DNA of 64,000 nucleotides from Halomonas korlensis. GTDB lineage: Bacteria; Pseudomonadota; Gammaproteobacteria; Pseudomonadales; Halomonadaceae. The position numbers were made by a program, and so were the translations under genes. Positions 51,124-60,590 of the stretch are shown here, in pieces. The stretch lies in the NCBI RefSeq assembly GCF_900116705.1, contig NZ_FPBP01000009.1, forward strand, positions 62,001 through 126,000. The letters run 5' to 3'. The stretch's first letter is position 1, and every line of letters starts with the position of its first letter. The notes below the pieces were generated by a model. The model saw nothing but the letters and a program-made list of their open reading frames with translations, ran no database searches and was not told the origin of the DNA.

Positions 51124-51930
51124 TCACTGCATGATCATGCCGCCATCAATCATCAGCAACTGTCCGGTCATGTAGTCGGATTCCTGGCTGGCCAGGAACG
51201 AGGCCGTTCCAACGACGTCTTCCGGGTAGGAGTAGCGCTTCATCAGAATCATCTTTTCGGCCAGTTGGTCCATGGATTGACCCTGCTTGTCGAACTTGCC
51301 AATGCTGACAAGATCCTTGTCCAGTTGCTCCCACAGCTCAGTGCGCACGACACCAGGGCCGTAGCCGTTGACGGTGATGTTGTGATCCACCAGCGCCTTG
51401 GCGCCGCCATTGATCATGGCGAGTACGGCGTGCTTGCTGCAGGAGTAGGGCACGACATCATCGAAGGCCTGGCGCGACAGGATGGAGCCCACATTGAGGA
51501 TTTTATAGGGACCGTTCTCCTTGCCTTGCTCGATCATTTGCTTGGCAGCTTCCTGCATGCCCAGCAGGCAACCCAGGGCATTGACATCCATGATCTGGTG
51601 CCAGTTCTCCTCGGTGATATCGAGGAACATCAGTGGCTTGTTGATACCGGCGTTGTTGACCATGACGTTGAGACTGCCGAAAGCCTCGACGGTGGACTTC
51701 ACTGCGGCTTTCATCTGGTCGCGCTCGGTGACGTTCAGCTTGACGGCGATGGCCTTGCCACCATCCTTGCCGTTGATGCGCTTGACGACTTCCTCGCATC
51801 CCTCGATGTTTAAATCGGCCACGCAGACATTGGCACCCTGCTCGGCATAGTGCTCGGCGACGGCTGCACCCATGCCGCGAGCCGCACCGGTAATCAAGCA
51901 GTTCTTTCCTGAAAGTCGAGACTTGTCCAT
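51124..51930 (-). CDS. SDR-family oxidoreductase (polyol/diol dehydrogenase-like)
   Basis: A 268-residue short-chain dehydrogenase with TGAARGMG (cofactor), a D-L pair after the second strand (ADLNIEG, suggesting NAD preference), NNAG, the catalytic serine in NVGSILS and YSCSK. The ending GQLLMIDGGMIMQ is typical. It most resembles sorbitol/butanediol dehydrogenases as a group. It converges on the fused regulator gene with 146 bp between and may oxidise the imported polyol-like substrate or a side chain. No direct evidence ties it to the operon beyond position. Confidence 0.85.
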   Translation of the reverse strand: MDKSRLSGKNCLITGAARGMGAAVAEHYAEQGANVCVADLNIEGCEEVVKRINGKDGGKAIAVKLNVTERDQMKAAVKSTVEAFGSLNVMVNNAGINKPLMFLDITEENWHQIMDVNALGCLLGMQEAAKQMIEQGKENGPYKILNVGSILSRQAFDDVVPYSCSKHAVLAMINGGAKALVDHNITVNGYGPGVVRTELWEQLDKDLVSIGKFDKQGQSMDQLAEKMILMKRYSYPEDVVGTASFLASQESDYMTGQLLMIDGGMIMQ

Positions 51931-52214
51931 CGTGTCACCTCGGAGTCTTGTTAGGTTGGGTCATGGCATGGATGCGCTATGAGAATGGCGTTACATCAAG
52001 GTCCATGAATTGCGTGCCTTTCGACATGAAGCGTTTACCGCAAGGAGGCATCGAGCCGATCAAGTCTTGGCGGATCGCCTTTCCTTGTTAAGCGCCATTG
52101 TCTGCATGTCGAACGGGAAGGGACAGTTGGCTCGCTGAACGTTTTGACCAGATTGGATGTTTTAGTCAGGCCTGACGGGTAACCCACCTCGCTCCACCCC
52201 AAGCCATGGTGCCG

Positions 52215-52229
52215 TCACGCGACGCGTGA
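52215..52229. promoter_or_regulatory. 7-1-7 palindrome
   Basis: TCACGCG-A-CGCGTGA is a perfect inverted repeat with a single central base in the large non-coding gap. Its form is that of a dimer-binding operator, but there is no adjacent gene start that it would obviously serve. Confidence 0.3.
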
Positions 52230-52430
52230 ACGATTGGCGTGCGTGCTGCGAGGGTTCGGCAGGTTGCCAAGGACAGCCCTATTTACCAGACGGGTAATCA
52301 ATACGCGGGGCCTGACATCTACAAAGAAGGATGTCGAGCGCGGGATAGGGGACCGCTTGCCGACGGAGCAATCACGAGGGCGAGCTGCTCGACCTGGTGC
52401 ATGGTTGGTCGGTAGCGATCCTTCGCCGTG

Positions 52431-52447
52431 CCGAGCCTGCGGCTCGG
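52431..52447. terminator. hairpin downstream of the DUF4142 gene
   Basis: CCGAGCC (52431-52437) and GGCTCGG (52441-52447) form a perfect 7-bp stem with a 3-base loop, 14 bp beyond the stop of the leftward DUF4142 gene. There is no T run on the minus strand, so it is at best a weak terminator. Confidence 0.4.
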
Positions 52448-52460
52448 GGCCTCGTATGGG

Positions 52461-52961
52461 CTAGCGTAGTGATTCGACCAGTGCGAGGTTCGTGCGCAGC
52501 GACTCGTGGGTAACTCGCAGGTGATTGGCAAATTCGCTCTGTTCCTCGACGTCATCGGAGTGCTGGCGATCAAGATAGGCAATCGCATCTCTCAACAGAC
52601 GTTCCTGGTACGCCAGGTAAGCGGCATCGAATGCCTCGCCTTGCTCTTCCTGCAGCGCCTCGTAGGCCTCGCGGTCATGCGGGGCTGCCTCGACGCTGGC
52701 CCGCGCGTTGCCATTTGCCGCCTCTGCCAACCAGTCGTCGAGCAGGGAATGATCCCGACGCAGGGTTTTGGCCAGTTGGATGACCTCGTCGTGCGTCGCA
52801 CGCTCCTCGGCCAGCGCCGACAGCTCGGCCTGGTGTTGGTGCAGGGTGCGCAGGGTGGCGTGCACTTCTGCCTGGTCGTAATCTGCCTGTGTCGGCAGGG
52901 CGAGTAGAGCGATCATCACGGCCGTGGCGAATAGCCAGCCTGGTGCAATTTTTCCTTTCAT
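52461..52961 (-). CDS. DUF4142-like exported helical protein
   Basis: A 166-residue predicted periplasmic protein. A signal peptide (about residues 1-26, cleaved near TQA-DYDQ) precedes an all-helical domain with pairs of histidines (TLHQHQAELSALAEERATHDEV, RRDHSLLDDWL, DRQHSDDVEEQ), a pattern like the ferritin-like DUF4142 family. Function of that family is unclear; the histidines and acidic residues might bind metal. GGAGGAAGGA lies directly before the ATG at 52961, which is chosen over an ATG eight codons upstream. The gene is divergent from the nap operon with 108 bp between them. Confidence 0.75.
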   Translation of the reverse strand: MKGKIAPGWLFATAVMIALLALPTQADYDQAEVHATLRTLHQHQAELSALAEERATHDEVIQLAKTLRRDHSLLDDWLAEAANGNARASVEAAPHDREAYEALQEEQGEAFDAAYLAYQERLLRDAIAYLDRQHSDDVEEQSEFANHLRVTHESLRTNLALVESLR

Positions 52962-53069
52962 TCCTTCCTCCCGGTTCCTGTCCATGGTCCGCCCCGTCGT
53001 TCGTTCGGTTGCGCAATGCCTTGTTGCTTCCTACGGTAGTACAAGACGTCACGTTTCGGTGCCCGATTT

Positions 53070-53273
53070 ATGCAGAGAGCAATCGACAAGCGCAGCAGGC
53101 GACGCAAACCGGAAACGCCCGAGGAAAAGCAGCAGAAGAAGCATGAACTGCTGGTCTTTCTGTTTCTCGCGGGCATCCTGTTTCCGATCCTCGCCGTACT
53201 TATCGTCTCTGGCTATGGCTTTGCCGTCTGGATCTTCCAGATATTCACTGGGCCTCCTGGGCCGCCCAGCTAG
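53070..53273 (+). CDS. napE: periplasmic nitrate reductase small membrane protein NapE
   Basis: A 67-residue protein with a charged N-terminal half (RRRKPETPEEKQQKKHEL) and one membrane helix (LLVFLFLAGILFPILAVLIV) followed by GYGFAVWIFQIFTGPPGPP. This matches the NapE/TorE family, small membrane proteins found at the head of nap or tor operons with no firmly known role. Position directly before napF supports the name. Confidence 0.85.
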   Translation: MQRAIDKRSRRRKPETPEEKQQKKHELLVFLFLAGILFPILAVLIVSGYGFAVWIFQIFTGPPGPPS

Positions 53274-53365
53274 TGGGGGAGGTTGGCGGGCGTCAGGAAT
53301 GGAGCTTGTCGAGAAAAGCGAATTGACGAAACAAGAACGAAACATTGTGACCGTGGAGAAACGAA

Positions 53366-53887
53366 ATGGGAGTGGACCCATCGCGGCGGGCCTTGCTGAG
53401 AGGCCGCCTCGAATATACGCCCTCACTACGACCGCCCTGGACCCGTAACGAGCCGGATCTGATGGCGAACTGCAGCCAGTGCGGCGATTGTATCCAGGCC
53501 TGCGAGACCAACATTATCGTGCCTGACAAGGCCGGTTTTCCACGGGTCGACTTCCAGCTTGGTGAATGCACGTTCTGCCAGGCCTGCGTCGAGGTGTGCG
53601 CTGAACCTGTCTTTCATGACCCGGAGCGAACAGCTCCCTGGCGCCACGTCGCAGAAATCGGCCCCGCGTGCCTGGGCCCACAGGGCGTCTATTGCAGAAG
53701 CTGTGGGGAGAGCTGTGAAGAGGGGGCGATCCATTTCTCGTTTAATGCCCAGCGTGTGCCGGAGCCGGCGGTCGATACCGAGGCGTGTAGCGGATGTGGG
53801 GCCTGCGTGTCGGTATGCCCCACCCAGGCGGTAACGGTAGGCCTGCCGAGTACTCAGCATTCAACGAGGCTTCGGGAAGGGACATGA
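53366..53887 (+). CDS. napF: ferredoxin-type protein NapF
   Basis: A 173-residue cytosolic iron-sulfur protein that assists maturation of NapA. Cysteine groups for several [4Fe-4S] clusters are present: CSQCGDCIQACE, CTFCQACVEVC, CRSCGESCEEGA and CSGCGACVSVCP. The N-terminus with ALLRGRLEYTPSLRPPW is typical of NapF. Its stop overlaps the napD start (ATGA), showing coupling in the nap operon. Confidence 0.92.
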   Translation: MGVDPSRRALLRGRLEYTPSLRPPWTRNEPDLMANCSQCGDCIQACETNIIVPDKAGFPRVDFQLGECTFCQACVEVCAEPVFHDPERTAPWRHVAEIGPACLGPQGVYCRSCGESCEEGAIHFSFNAQRVPEPAVDTEACSGCGACVSVCPTQAVTVGLPSTQHSTRLREGT

Positions 53888-54180
53888 ACGCACAAGTGCA
53901 TATCTCGAGTCTTGTCGTGCAGCTTCAGCCTGAGCGAATCGCCGACATCAGACATCATTGCCAGGCCCACTCGGGAGTCGAGGTTCACGCCACGGACCCA
54001 CGCGGCAAGATGGTGTTGGTGCTCGAAACGCCGGGACAACAAGAGATCGTCGAGTTCATCGACTGGCTACAGCAGGAGAAGGGGGTGCTTTCGGTGAGCC
54101 TGGTCTATCACCATGTGGAGAGCGCCGATGAACTGGACAGGGAGATGGAGGAGATGAGCTATGACGCTGACGCGACGTGA
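53884..54180 (+). CDS. napD: NapA signal-peptide-binding chaperone NapD
   Basis: A 98-residue protein that binds the Tat signal of NapA and holds it back until the cofactor is loaded. The start [18 protein letters not shown] and the core [23 protein letters not shown] match the family. The true start is the ATG at 53884 overlapping the napF stop; longer upstream frame is spurious. It overlaps napA by 20 bp. Confidence 0.93.
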   Translation: MNAQVHISSLVVQLQPERIADIRHHCQAHSGVEVHATDPRGKMVLVLETPGQQEIVEFIDWLQQEKGVLSVSLVYHHVESADELDREMEEMSYDADAT

Positions 54181-56656
54181 CTTCATCAAGGCTTCGGCAG
54201 CGACGACGGCTACCGCAGCCGCGGGGATCAGCGCGACTGGCCAGGCGCAGAACATCGTTACCGATTCCGCGCAGACCCAGCTGAAGTGGTCAAAGGCACC
54301 GTGCCGTTTCTGCGGCGTGGGCTGCGGCGTCAATGTGGCGACAAGGGACAATCAGGTGGTGGCCACGCATGCCGATATCAACTCGCCGGTCAATCGAGGC
54401 GTCAACTGCATCAAGGGCTACTTCCTGTCCAAGATCATGTACGGCCAGGACCGCTTGACCCAGCCGCTGTTGCGCAAGACCAACGGCGAGTACGACAAGA
54501 ATGGTGCGTTTACGCCGGTAAGCTGGGACGAGGCCTTCGACGTCATGGCCGACAAGTTCAAGGCGACGATTCGCGACAAGGGCTCCGAGGCGGTCGGCAT
54601 GTTCGGCTCCGGCCAGTGGACAATATGGGAAGGTTACGCGGCCAACAAGCTGATGAAGGCCGGCTTTCGCTCCAACCATATTGACCCCAATGCGCGCCAC
54701 TGCATGGCGTCGGCGGTGGCCGGCTTCATTCGCACCTTCGGCATCGACGAGCCGATGGGCTGCTACGACGACATCGAGGCCGCCGACGCCTTCGTGCTGT
54801 GGGGCTCGAACATGGCGGAGATGCACCCCATCCTCTGGACGCGGGTGACAGATCGCCGCCTCTCTGCCCCGCACGTGAGAGTCGCGGTGCTTTCCACCTT
54901 CGAGCATCGTTCGTTCGAGCTCGCCGACATGCCGATCATCTTCACGCCCCAGGCCGACCTGGCGGTGCTCAACTATATCGCCCGCTACATCATCGAGAAC
55001 GACCGGGTCGACTGGGACTTCGTCAACGAGCATGTTCGCTTCAAGGAAGGCAATACCCTCATCGGCTACGGCCTGCGCCCGGAGCACCGCCTGGAGCTGA
55101 TGGCGGATAACGCCGCCGACCCCGGCGGGGCCAATGACATCGACTTCGAACGCTACCGCGAATTTCTGCAGCAGTACGATGCCGACACCGTCACCGAGCT
55201 TTCGGGTGTGCCCAAGCGTCGGCTAGACGAGCTGGCGGAGCTCTACGCCGATCCCGATACCCGGGTCATGTCGTTCTGGACCATGGGGTTCAACCAGCAC
55301 ACCCGCGGGGTCTGGGCGAACAACATGATCTACAACATCCACCTGCTGACCGGCAAGATCTCCACCCCGGGCAACAGCCCCTTCTCGCTGACCGGTCAAC
55401 CTTCCGCCTGCGGTACCGCACGCGAGGTGGGCACCTTCGCGCACCGGTTGCCGGCTGACATGGTGGTGATGAACCCCGGGCACCGGGAGTTCGCCGAGAA
55501 GACCTGGCGAGTGCCACCCGGGCTGATTCGCGCCGAGCCGGGCGCGCATGCCGTGCTGCAGAACCGCATGCTCAAGGATGGCGAGATCAACGCTTACTGG
55601 GTCCAGTGCAACAACAACGTTCAGGCGGCGGCCAACCTGGTCGAGGAGACCTACCCCGGCTACCGCAACCCGGACAATTTCATCGTGGTGTCGGACGCCT
55701 ATCCCACGGTCACCACGGAGCTTGCCGACCTGATCCTGCCCACGGCGATGTGGGTCGAGAAAGAGGGCGCCTATGGCAATGCCGAACGGCGCACTCAGTT
55801 CTGGCATCAGTTGGTCGATGCACCGGGTGAATCCCGCTCTGATCTATGGCAGCTCATGGAGTTCTCCAAACGCTTCACGACCGATGAGGTCTGGCCCGCG
55901 GACATGCTCGACGCCAACCCCGACTTCAAGGGCAAGAGCCTGTTCGACGTGCTGTACCGCAATGGCATCGTCGACGCCTTCGGCCTCGACGAGCTCGACG
56001 AGGAGTACGCCAACGACGAGGCCCAGCATTTCGGCTTCTATGTCCAGAAGGGTCTGTTCGAGGAGTACGCCGCCTTCGGCCGCGGCAAGGCTCACGATCT
56101 TGCCCCGTTCGATACCTACCATGAGGTTCGGGGTCTGCGCTGGCCGGTGGTGGATGGTGAAGAGACCCTGTGGCGTTACAACGGCGAGTACGACCCCTAT
56201 GTGGAGGAGGGCCGCAGCATTCAGTTCTATGGCCACCCCGACGGCAAGGCCGTGATCTTTGCCGTGCCTTACGAGCCGCCGGCCGAATCGCCCTCTGAGG
56301 ACTTCCCGCTATGGCTGGTGACCGGCCGGGTACTCGAGCACTGGCACTCCGGCTCCATGACCCGGCGAGTGCCCGAACTGCACCGCGCCTTTCCTCAAGC
56401 GGTGGTCTATCTCCATCCGCAGGATGCGAGCGAGCTGGGCGTGAGGCGCGGCAGCGAGGTACGCATCATCAGCCCTCGCGGGGAGATGAACAGCCGCGTC
56501 GAAACGCGGGGCCGCAACCGCATGCCACGTGGGCTGGTGTTCGTGCCCTGGTTTGATGCCAGCCAGCTGATCAACAAGGTGACGCTGGATGCCACCGATC
56601 CTATCTCCAAGCAGACGGACTTCAAGAAGTGTGCCTGCCGGATCGAACCGGTCTAG
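54161..56656 (+). CDS. napA: periplasmic nitrate reductase catalytic subunit
   Basis: An 831-residue molybdenum enzyme that reduces nitrate to nitrite in the periplasm. A Tat signal (TRRDFIKA, cleaved near GQAQ) is followed by the [4Fe-4S] cysteines C48, C51, C55 and C83 ([10 protein letters not shown] and NCIKGY), and the molybdenum-ligand cysteine C181 in [10 protein letters not shown]. The bis-MGD binding domains and the C-terminal dinucleotide domain ([15 protein letters not shown]) are complete. Electrons come from NapC through NapB. The gene lies in the order napEFDABC; napG and napH are absent. Confidence 0.97.
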   Translation: MTLTRRDFIKASAATTATAAAGISATGQAQNIVTDSAQTQLKWSKAPCRFCGVGCGVNVATRDNQVVATHADINSPVNRGVNCIKGYFLSKIMYGQDRLTQPLLRKTNGEYDKNGAFTPVSWDEAFDVMADKFKATIRDKGSEAVGMFGSGQWTIWEGYAANKLMKAGFRSNHIDPNARHCMASAVAGFIRTFGIDEPMGCYDDIEAADAFVLWGSNMAEMHPILWTRVTDRRLSAPHVRVAVLSTFEHRSFELADMPIIFTPQADLAVLNYIARYIIENDRVDWDFVNEHVRFKEGNTLIGYGLRPEHRLELMADNAADPGGANDIDFERYREFLQQYDADTVTELSGVPKRRLDELAELYADPDTRVMSFWTMGFNQHTRGVWANNMIYNIHLLTGKISTPGNSPFSLTGQPSACGTAREVGTFAHRLPADMVVMNPGHREFAEKTWRVPPGLIRAEPGAHAVLQNRMLKDGEINAYWVQCNNNVQAAANLVEETYPGYRNPDNFIVVSDAYPTVTTELADLILPTAMWVEKEGAYGNAERRTQFWHQLVDAPGESRSDLWQLMEFSKRFTTDEVWPADMLDANPDFKGKSLFDVLYRNGIVDAFGLDELDEEYANDEAQHFGFYVQKGLFEEYAAFGRGKAHDLAPFDTYHEVRGLRWPVVDGEETLWRYNGEYDPYVEEGRSIQFYGHPDGKAVIFAVPYEPPAESPSEDFPLWLVTGRVLEHWHSGSMTRRVPELHRAFPQAVVYLHPQDASELGVRRGSEVRIISPRGEMNSRVETRGRNRMPRGLVFVPWFDASQLINKVTLDATDPISKQTDFKKCACRIEPV

Positions 56657-56668
56657 GGGAGAAGAACA

Positions 56669-57133
56669 ATGCGAATGATCGTGACCACCATCGCTATTCT
56701 GGGGATCAGCCTGGGGGCGCTCGCCCAACAACAAGAGGGCGATCATGATGCCCTGCGCGGCAACGTGCCACTACTCGAGGAGCGCACTCCCGAGCCGCTT
56801 TACGAGGTCGAGAACAATGACCTGCGACGGCCTCGGGCCTACCCGATGCAGCCGCCGACCATCCCGCACAAGATCGACAACTACCAGGTCGATCTCAACG
56901 CCAACCGTTGCATGAGTTGCCACAGCCGACAGCGGGTCGGCACTTCGCAGGCGCCGATGATCAGCGTGACCCACTACATGGACCGTGAAGGCAACTTTCT
57001 TGCCGAGCTCTCACCACGGCGCTACTTCTGCAACCAGTGCCATGTGCCGCAGACCGATTCGCCGCTGGCGGTCGAAAACACCTTCGTGGACGTTGTCGAG
57101 CTTCTTCGTCAGCGGCGCGAGACGCAAGAGTGA
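56669..57133 (+). CDS. napB: periplasmic nitrate reductase diheme cytochrome NapB
   Basis: A 154-residue periplasmic electron carrier to NapA. A signal peptide (cleaved near ALA-QQQE) is followed by two c-heme motifs, CMSCH and CNQCH, and the axial-ligand regions PPTIPHKIDNYQ and VTHYMDREGNF typical of NapB. It starts 12 bp after napA and is followed 10 bp later by napC. Confidence 0.95.
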   Translation: MRMIVTTIAILGISLGALAQQQEGDHDALRGNVPLLEERTPEPLYEVENNDLRRPRAYPMQPPTIPHKIDNYQVDLNANRCMSCHSRQRVGTSQAPMISVTHYMDREGNFLAELSPRRYFCNQCHVPQTDSPLAVENTFVDVVELLRQRRETQE

Positions 57134-57143
57134 GGGCCGCTGA

Positions 57144-57746
57144 ATGATAAAACGCATCAAGCATTTGCTGTCCACATTCTGGCGAATCTTCAATACCCCC
57201 AGCGGCTATTTCAGCCTGGGGTTTCTTACCGTGGGGGGCTTCATTGGCGGGGTGTTGTTCTGGGGCGGGTTCAACACTGCCATGGAGGCGACCAACACCG
57301 AGCAGTTCTGCATCAGCTGCCACGAGATGCGGGCCAACGTCTACGAGGAAATCCAGCCAACGATCCACTTCACCAATCGCTCGGGGGTGAGGGCGGTCTG
57401 TTCGGACTGTCACGTGCCGCACGACTGGACTGACAAGATGGCCCGCAAGATGCAGGCGTCGAAGGAGGTGTGGGGCAAGATCTTCGGGACGATCAATACC
57501 CGCGAGAAGTTTCTCGACCATCGCCTGGAGATGGCATCCCGCGAGTGGCGCCGCTTCGAGGCTAACGACTCGCTGGAGTGCCGCAACTGTCATGACGAGG
57601 GTGCCATGGACTTTACCCGGCAGAGTTCGCGGGCCGCCGAGGCACACCGGCGGGGCCTGATCGAGGGCGAGGATACTTGTATCACCTGCCACAAGGGCAT
57701 TGCCCATGAGCTTCCGGACATGGCAGGGGTCGAGGGCTGGGAATGA
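57144..57746 (+). CDS. napC: membrane-anchored tetraheme quinol dehydrogenase NapC
   Basis: A 200-residue NapC/NirT-family cytochrome. One N-terminal membrane helix ([21 protein letters not shown]) anchors a periplasmic domain with four c-heme sites: CISCH, CSDCH, CRNCH and CITCH. It oxidises quinol and passes electrons to NapB. As the last gene of the operon it completes a NapC-dependent nitrate reductase without a NapGH quinol oxidase. Confidence 0.95.
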   Translation: MIKRIKHLLSTFWRIFNTPSGYFSLGFLTVGGFIGGVLFWGGFNTAMEATNTEQFCISCHEMRANVYEEIQPTIHFTNRSGVRAVCSDCHVPHDWTDKMARKMQASKEVWGKIFGTINTREKFLDHRLEMASREWRRFEANDSLECRNCHDEGAMDFTRQSSRAAEAHRRGLIEGEDTCITCHKGIAHELPDMAGVEGWE

Positions 57747-57814
57747 GGGAGTGATGGGAGCTTAGTCAACCCCCAGTCCTGCGTGGCTTGAGCTGTACCC
57801 TCCCGGAGGATGAG

Positions 57815-59659
57815 ATGCGCGCCATTGCCACCGTCTGCCTGAGCGGCGATCTGAGAACCAAGCTTGAGGCCATCGCCCGTGCGGGCTTCGATGGCGTCGA
57901 AATCTTCGAGAATGACCTGCTTTCCTTCGATGGCTCACCGGAGGAAGTGCGCGAACTATGTGAGCGGTTAAAGCTGCGGATTGTGGCCTTTCAGCCCTTC
58001 CGTGACTTCGAGGCCATGCCCGAACCGCAGCGTAGCCGCAACCTGAAACGCGCCGAGCGCAAGTTCGACCTGATGGAGCAACTCGGCACCGATTTCCTGC
58101 TGGTATGCAGCAATGTCTCACCCCAGGTCATCGACGACCTGGACCAGGCCGCTGCCGATCTGCATGAGCTGGCCGAGCGGGCTGCAGCTCGGGGCATCCG
58201 CGTTGGCTTCGAGGCACTGGCGTGGGGGCGGCATATTTCCGACTATCGGGATGCCTGGGAGGTGGTGAGGCGTGCCGATCATCCCTCGCTCGGTGTGGTG
58301 CTGGACAGCTTCCACATTCTTTCCCGTGGCCATGAGCTGTCTACCATCGGCAAGATTCCCCGGGAGAAGCTCTTCTTCGTCCAGGTCGCCGATGCGCCCT
58401 TGCTGAACATGGACGTCTTGCAATGGAGCCGCCACTTCCGCTGCTTCCCCGGCCAGGGGCGTCTGCCGCTCGATAACTTTATGCGGGCATTGGCAAAGAC
58501 CGGCTACGACGGTCCCTTGTCGCTGGAGATCTTCAGCGATGCCTTCCGTGCGGCGCCAACCGAGATCACCGCCCTGGATGGCCTGCGTTCACTGATACTG
58601 CTCGAGAACCTGATAGAGGAAAGCCCCTGGGCCAGTCATATCCCGCCGGCACCAAATTACAATGGCATTCATTTCATTGAGTTCACTCTCGATGAGGGGA
58701 GTGCCGCTCCGCTGGGCGAGTTCATCAGTGCCCTGGGGTTTCGTCACGTCGGGCGCCACCGTTCAAAGAATGTCGAGCTATGGAAACAGGGCGATATTCA
58801 CCTGGTGCTTAACTTCGAGACCGACAGCTTCGCGCATACCTTCAGGCTGCTGCATGGCACCTCAGTCTGTGCCGTGGGTTTCCGTGTCGATGACGTTGAG
58901 CAGTTACTGGCGCGCGCTCGAGCCTTCAAGGCGTCGACCTTGCGAAGCCATGTGGAGGAGGGCGAAATGGAAATCCCGGCATTGCGGGGCATCGAAGGCA
59001 GCTTGGTCTATCTGGTGGACGACGCGGCCGCGGCCGACCGTCAGTGGCGTACCGATTTCGAGCTCTTTGACCAGGCGAGTCGTGACGAAGCGGGATTGAC
59101 CCGAGTTGACCATCTCTCATACGTGTTGCCGGCCACTCAACTGCTGAGTTGGCAATTGTTTCATCGAACCGTATTTGGCTTCGATGCCGAGGCGGAGCAT
59201 GAAACCGTAGACCCCCGTGGCATGATGATCAGCCAGGCCGTCAACAGTCCCGATGGTTCGATTCGCCTGCCCTTGACCATCTCGCAATCGGAGGGCACGC
59301 TATCTGGCCGCTTCCTCAGCGAATTCCGCGGTGGTGTACAGCAGATCGCCTTTGCCAGCCACGACATCTTTGCCACGGTCGACGAGCTACAGGCGCGAGG
59401 TATGTCACTGCTGAAGATTCCTCAAAACTACTACGATGATCTGGAAGCACGCTTCGGCCTTGATGAAGCATTCTTGGAGGCGATGCGCACGCGCAATATT
59501 CTTTATGATTGCAATGAGAGTGGGGAATTCTTCCACGCTTACACCGAAACCTTCTCGGGGCGCTTCTTCTTCGAGATTCTCGAGCGTCGCGGCAATTATC
59601 GTCAATTTGGTGCCGCCAACACCGGTATTCGCCTGGCGGCACAGGCGGCACAGCGTTGA
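57815..59659 (+). CDS. quiC1: 3-dehydroshikimate dehydratase fused to a degenerate HPPD-like domain (QuiC1/QsuB type)
   Basis: A 614-residue enzyme that dehydrates 3-dehydroshikimate to protocatechuate, feeding plant-derived quinate and shikimate into the beta-ketoadipate pathway. The N-terminal sugar-isomerase-type barrel carries the expected metal ligands E133 (GFEALAW), D164 (VVLDSFH), Q190 (FFVQVAD) and E238 (LSLEIFS). The C-terminal half has two VOC modules like 4-hydroxyphenylpyruvate dioxygenase; of the Fe triad H433 (VDHLSY) and E587 (FFFEIL) are kept, but the second histidine is Q510 (GVQQIAF), so dioxygenase activity is unlikely. GGAGGA lies four bases before the ATG at 57815. Start of a catabolic operon with AroE- and AroQ-type enzymes. 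Confidence 0.93.
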   Translation: MRAIATVCLSGDLRTKLEAIARAGFDGVEIFENDLLSFDGSPEEVRELCERLKLRIVAFQPFRDFEAMPEPQRSRNLKRAERKFDLMEQLGTDFLLVCSNVSPQVIDDLDQAAADLHELAERAAARGIRVGFEALAWGRHISDYRDAWEVVRRADHPSLGVVLDSFHILSRGHELSTIGKIPREKLFFVQVADAPLLNMDVLQWSRHFRCFPGQGRLPLDNFMRALAKTGYDGPLSLEIFSDAFRAAPTEITALDGLRSLILLENLIEESPWASHIPPAPNYNGIHFIEFTLDEGSAAPLGEFISALGFRHVGRHRSKNVELWKQGDIHLVLNFETDSFAHTFRLLHGTSVCAVGFRVDDVEQLLARARAFKASTLRSHVEEGEMEIPALRGIEGSLVYLVDDAAAADRQWRTDFELFDQASRDEAGLTRVDHLSYVLPATQLLSWQLFHRTVFGFDAEAEHETVDPRGMMISQAVNSPDGSIRLPLTISQSEGTLSGRFLSEFRGGVQQIAFASHDIFATVDELQARGMSLLKIPQNYYDDLEARFGLDEAFLEAMRTRNILYDCNESGEFFHAYTETFSGRFFFEILERRGNYRQFGAANTGIRLAAQAAQR

Positions 59660-59723
59660 ATGACGCAGGCACGATACTGATTCGGGAGCATGTCGTAGTC
59701 TGTTCCCGAAGCGGAGAGATGAC

Positions 59724-60590
59724 ATGAAACTCGGCCTGATCGGCAAGGCAATCATGAATTCCAGCTCGCCGGACTTGCATGTGCGGCTCGGCCAGTTGAC
59801 CGGTATCCCTGCCACCTACGAGCTCTTCGATGCTAATGAGCAGCCCATCGTATCGCTGGAAAGTCAGGTGAGAAAGGTGATCGCCGACGGCTACCGTGGT
59901 GTCAACGTCACCTTTCCCTGGAAGGAAGAGGCCGTGAGACTGGCCACCAAACCCACGGAAGGGGCACGCATGGTCGGCGCTGCCAATACCCTGGTTTTCG
60001 AGAGCGACGACATCATCGCCGAGAACACCGACTTTACCGGCTTTATCAGCGGCTATCGGGCCACGCTAGGGGAGCGAAAGCCAGGCAAGGTATTGCTGAT
60101 CGGTACCGGTGGCGTGGGCAAGGCGGTAGCCTTCGGCCTGGGCAAGCTGGGCGCCGAAGAAGTGGTGTTGATGGACCTCGACGAAGCCAAGTCCCGTCAG
60201 CTTGCCAAAGAGCTCAGGAATCAAGGGTACAACGCATCATGCATCTCGAAAGAGCAGATCGCCGAGACGATGCCGAACTGCAATGGCCTGGTCAATTGCA
60301 CGCCCATTGGTCACGAGAAGAGTCCTGGCTGTCCGCTTCCCAAGGATTTGATCGGTTCACATCACTGGATCTTCGATGCGGTGTACGTGCCGCCGGTTAC
60401 CGAGTTTGTCGCCGCCGCCAAGGCGGTTGGTGCGGATGTAGTGAGTGGCGTCAGCCTCTTTGTCTTTCAGGGCATCGACGCCTTCAAGCTGTTCTGTGAA
60501 GATGCCGAGGAGCGCGCGGCCGTCGAGGAGCAGGCCGTGTCCCTTTTTGCCCACTATCGCCGTGAACTGTTGAAGGAGACCGATGGATGA
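59724..60590 (+). CDS. quinate/shikimate dehydrogenase (AroE family, catabolic)
   Basis: A 288-residue AroE-fold enzyme. Substrate motif NSSSPDLH near residue 11, catalytic lysine in VTFPWKEE, catalytic aspartate in NTDFTGF and the cofactor loop [14 protein letters not shown] are all seen. After the second strand the sequence is LMDLDEAKS, with an aspartate where biosynthetic NADPH-dependent AroE has a basic NRT-type patch, so NAD use and a catabolic role (quinate or shikimate oxidation) are likely. It overlaps aroQ by 4 bp and lies 64 bp after the dehydratase gene. Confidence 0.88.
   Translation: MKLGLIGKAIMNSSSPDLHVRLGQLTGIPATYELFDANEQPIVSLESQVRKVIADGYRGVNVTFPWKEEAVRLATKPTEGARMVGAANTLVFESDDIIAENTDFTGFISGYRATLGERKPGKVLLIGTGGVGKAVAFGLGKLGAEEVVLMDLDEAKSRQLAKELRNQGYNASCISKEQIAETMPNCNGLVNCTPIGHEKSPGCPLPKDLIGSHHWIFDAVYVPPVTEFVAAAKAVGADVVSGVSLFVFQGIDAFKLFCEDAEERAAVEEQAVSLFAHYRRELLKETDG

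Larger units (their letters stand above)
51931..52460. other. 530-bp gene-free region with palindromes
   Basis: No convincing gene was found here. Two short frames (52234-52464 plus, 52319-52588 minus) have no recognisable content. The region holds a perfect 12-bp palindrome GTCAGGCCTGAC (52165-52176), a 7-1-7 palindrome (52215-52229) and a hairpin near the DUF4142 gene. The left part must carry the SDR promoter, with AAGGAGG at 52040-52046 not followed by a usable frame. It may be a remnant of a lost gene or an insertion site, but no element ends were seen. Confidence 0.5.

Noticed and set aside
52234..52464. 76-codon frame in the large intergenic gap
   Set aside because: No Shine-Dalgarno, no hydrophobic or domain pattern, and no coupling to a neighbour.
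52986..53069. FNR or NarP-type site before napE
   Set aside because: The region was read for TTGAT-N4-ATCAA and related forms; only a short TTGCGCAA palindrome was found.
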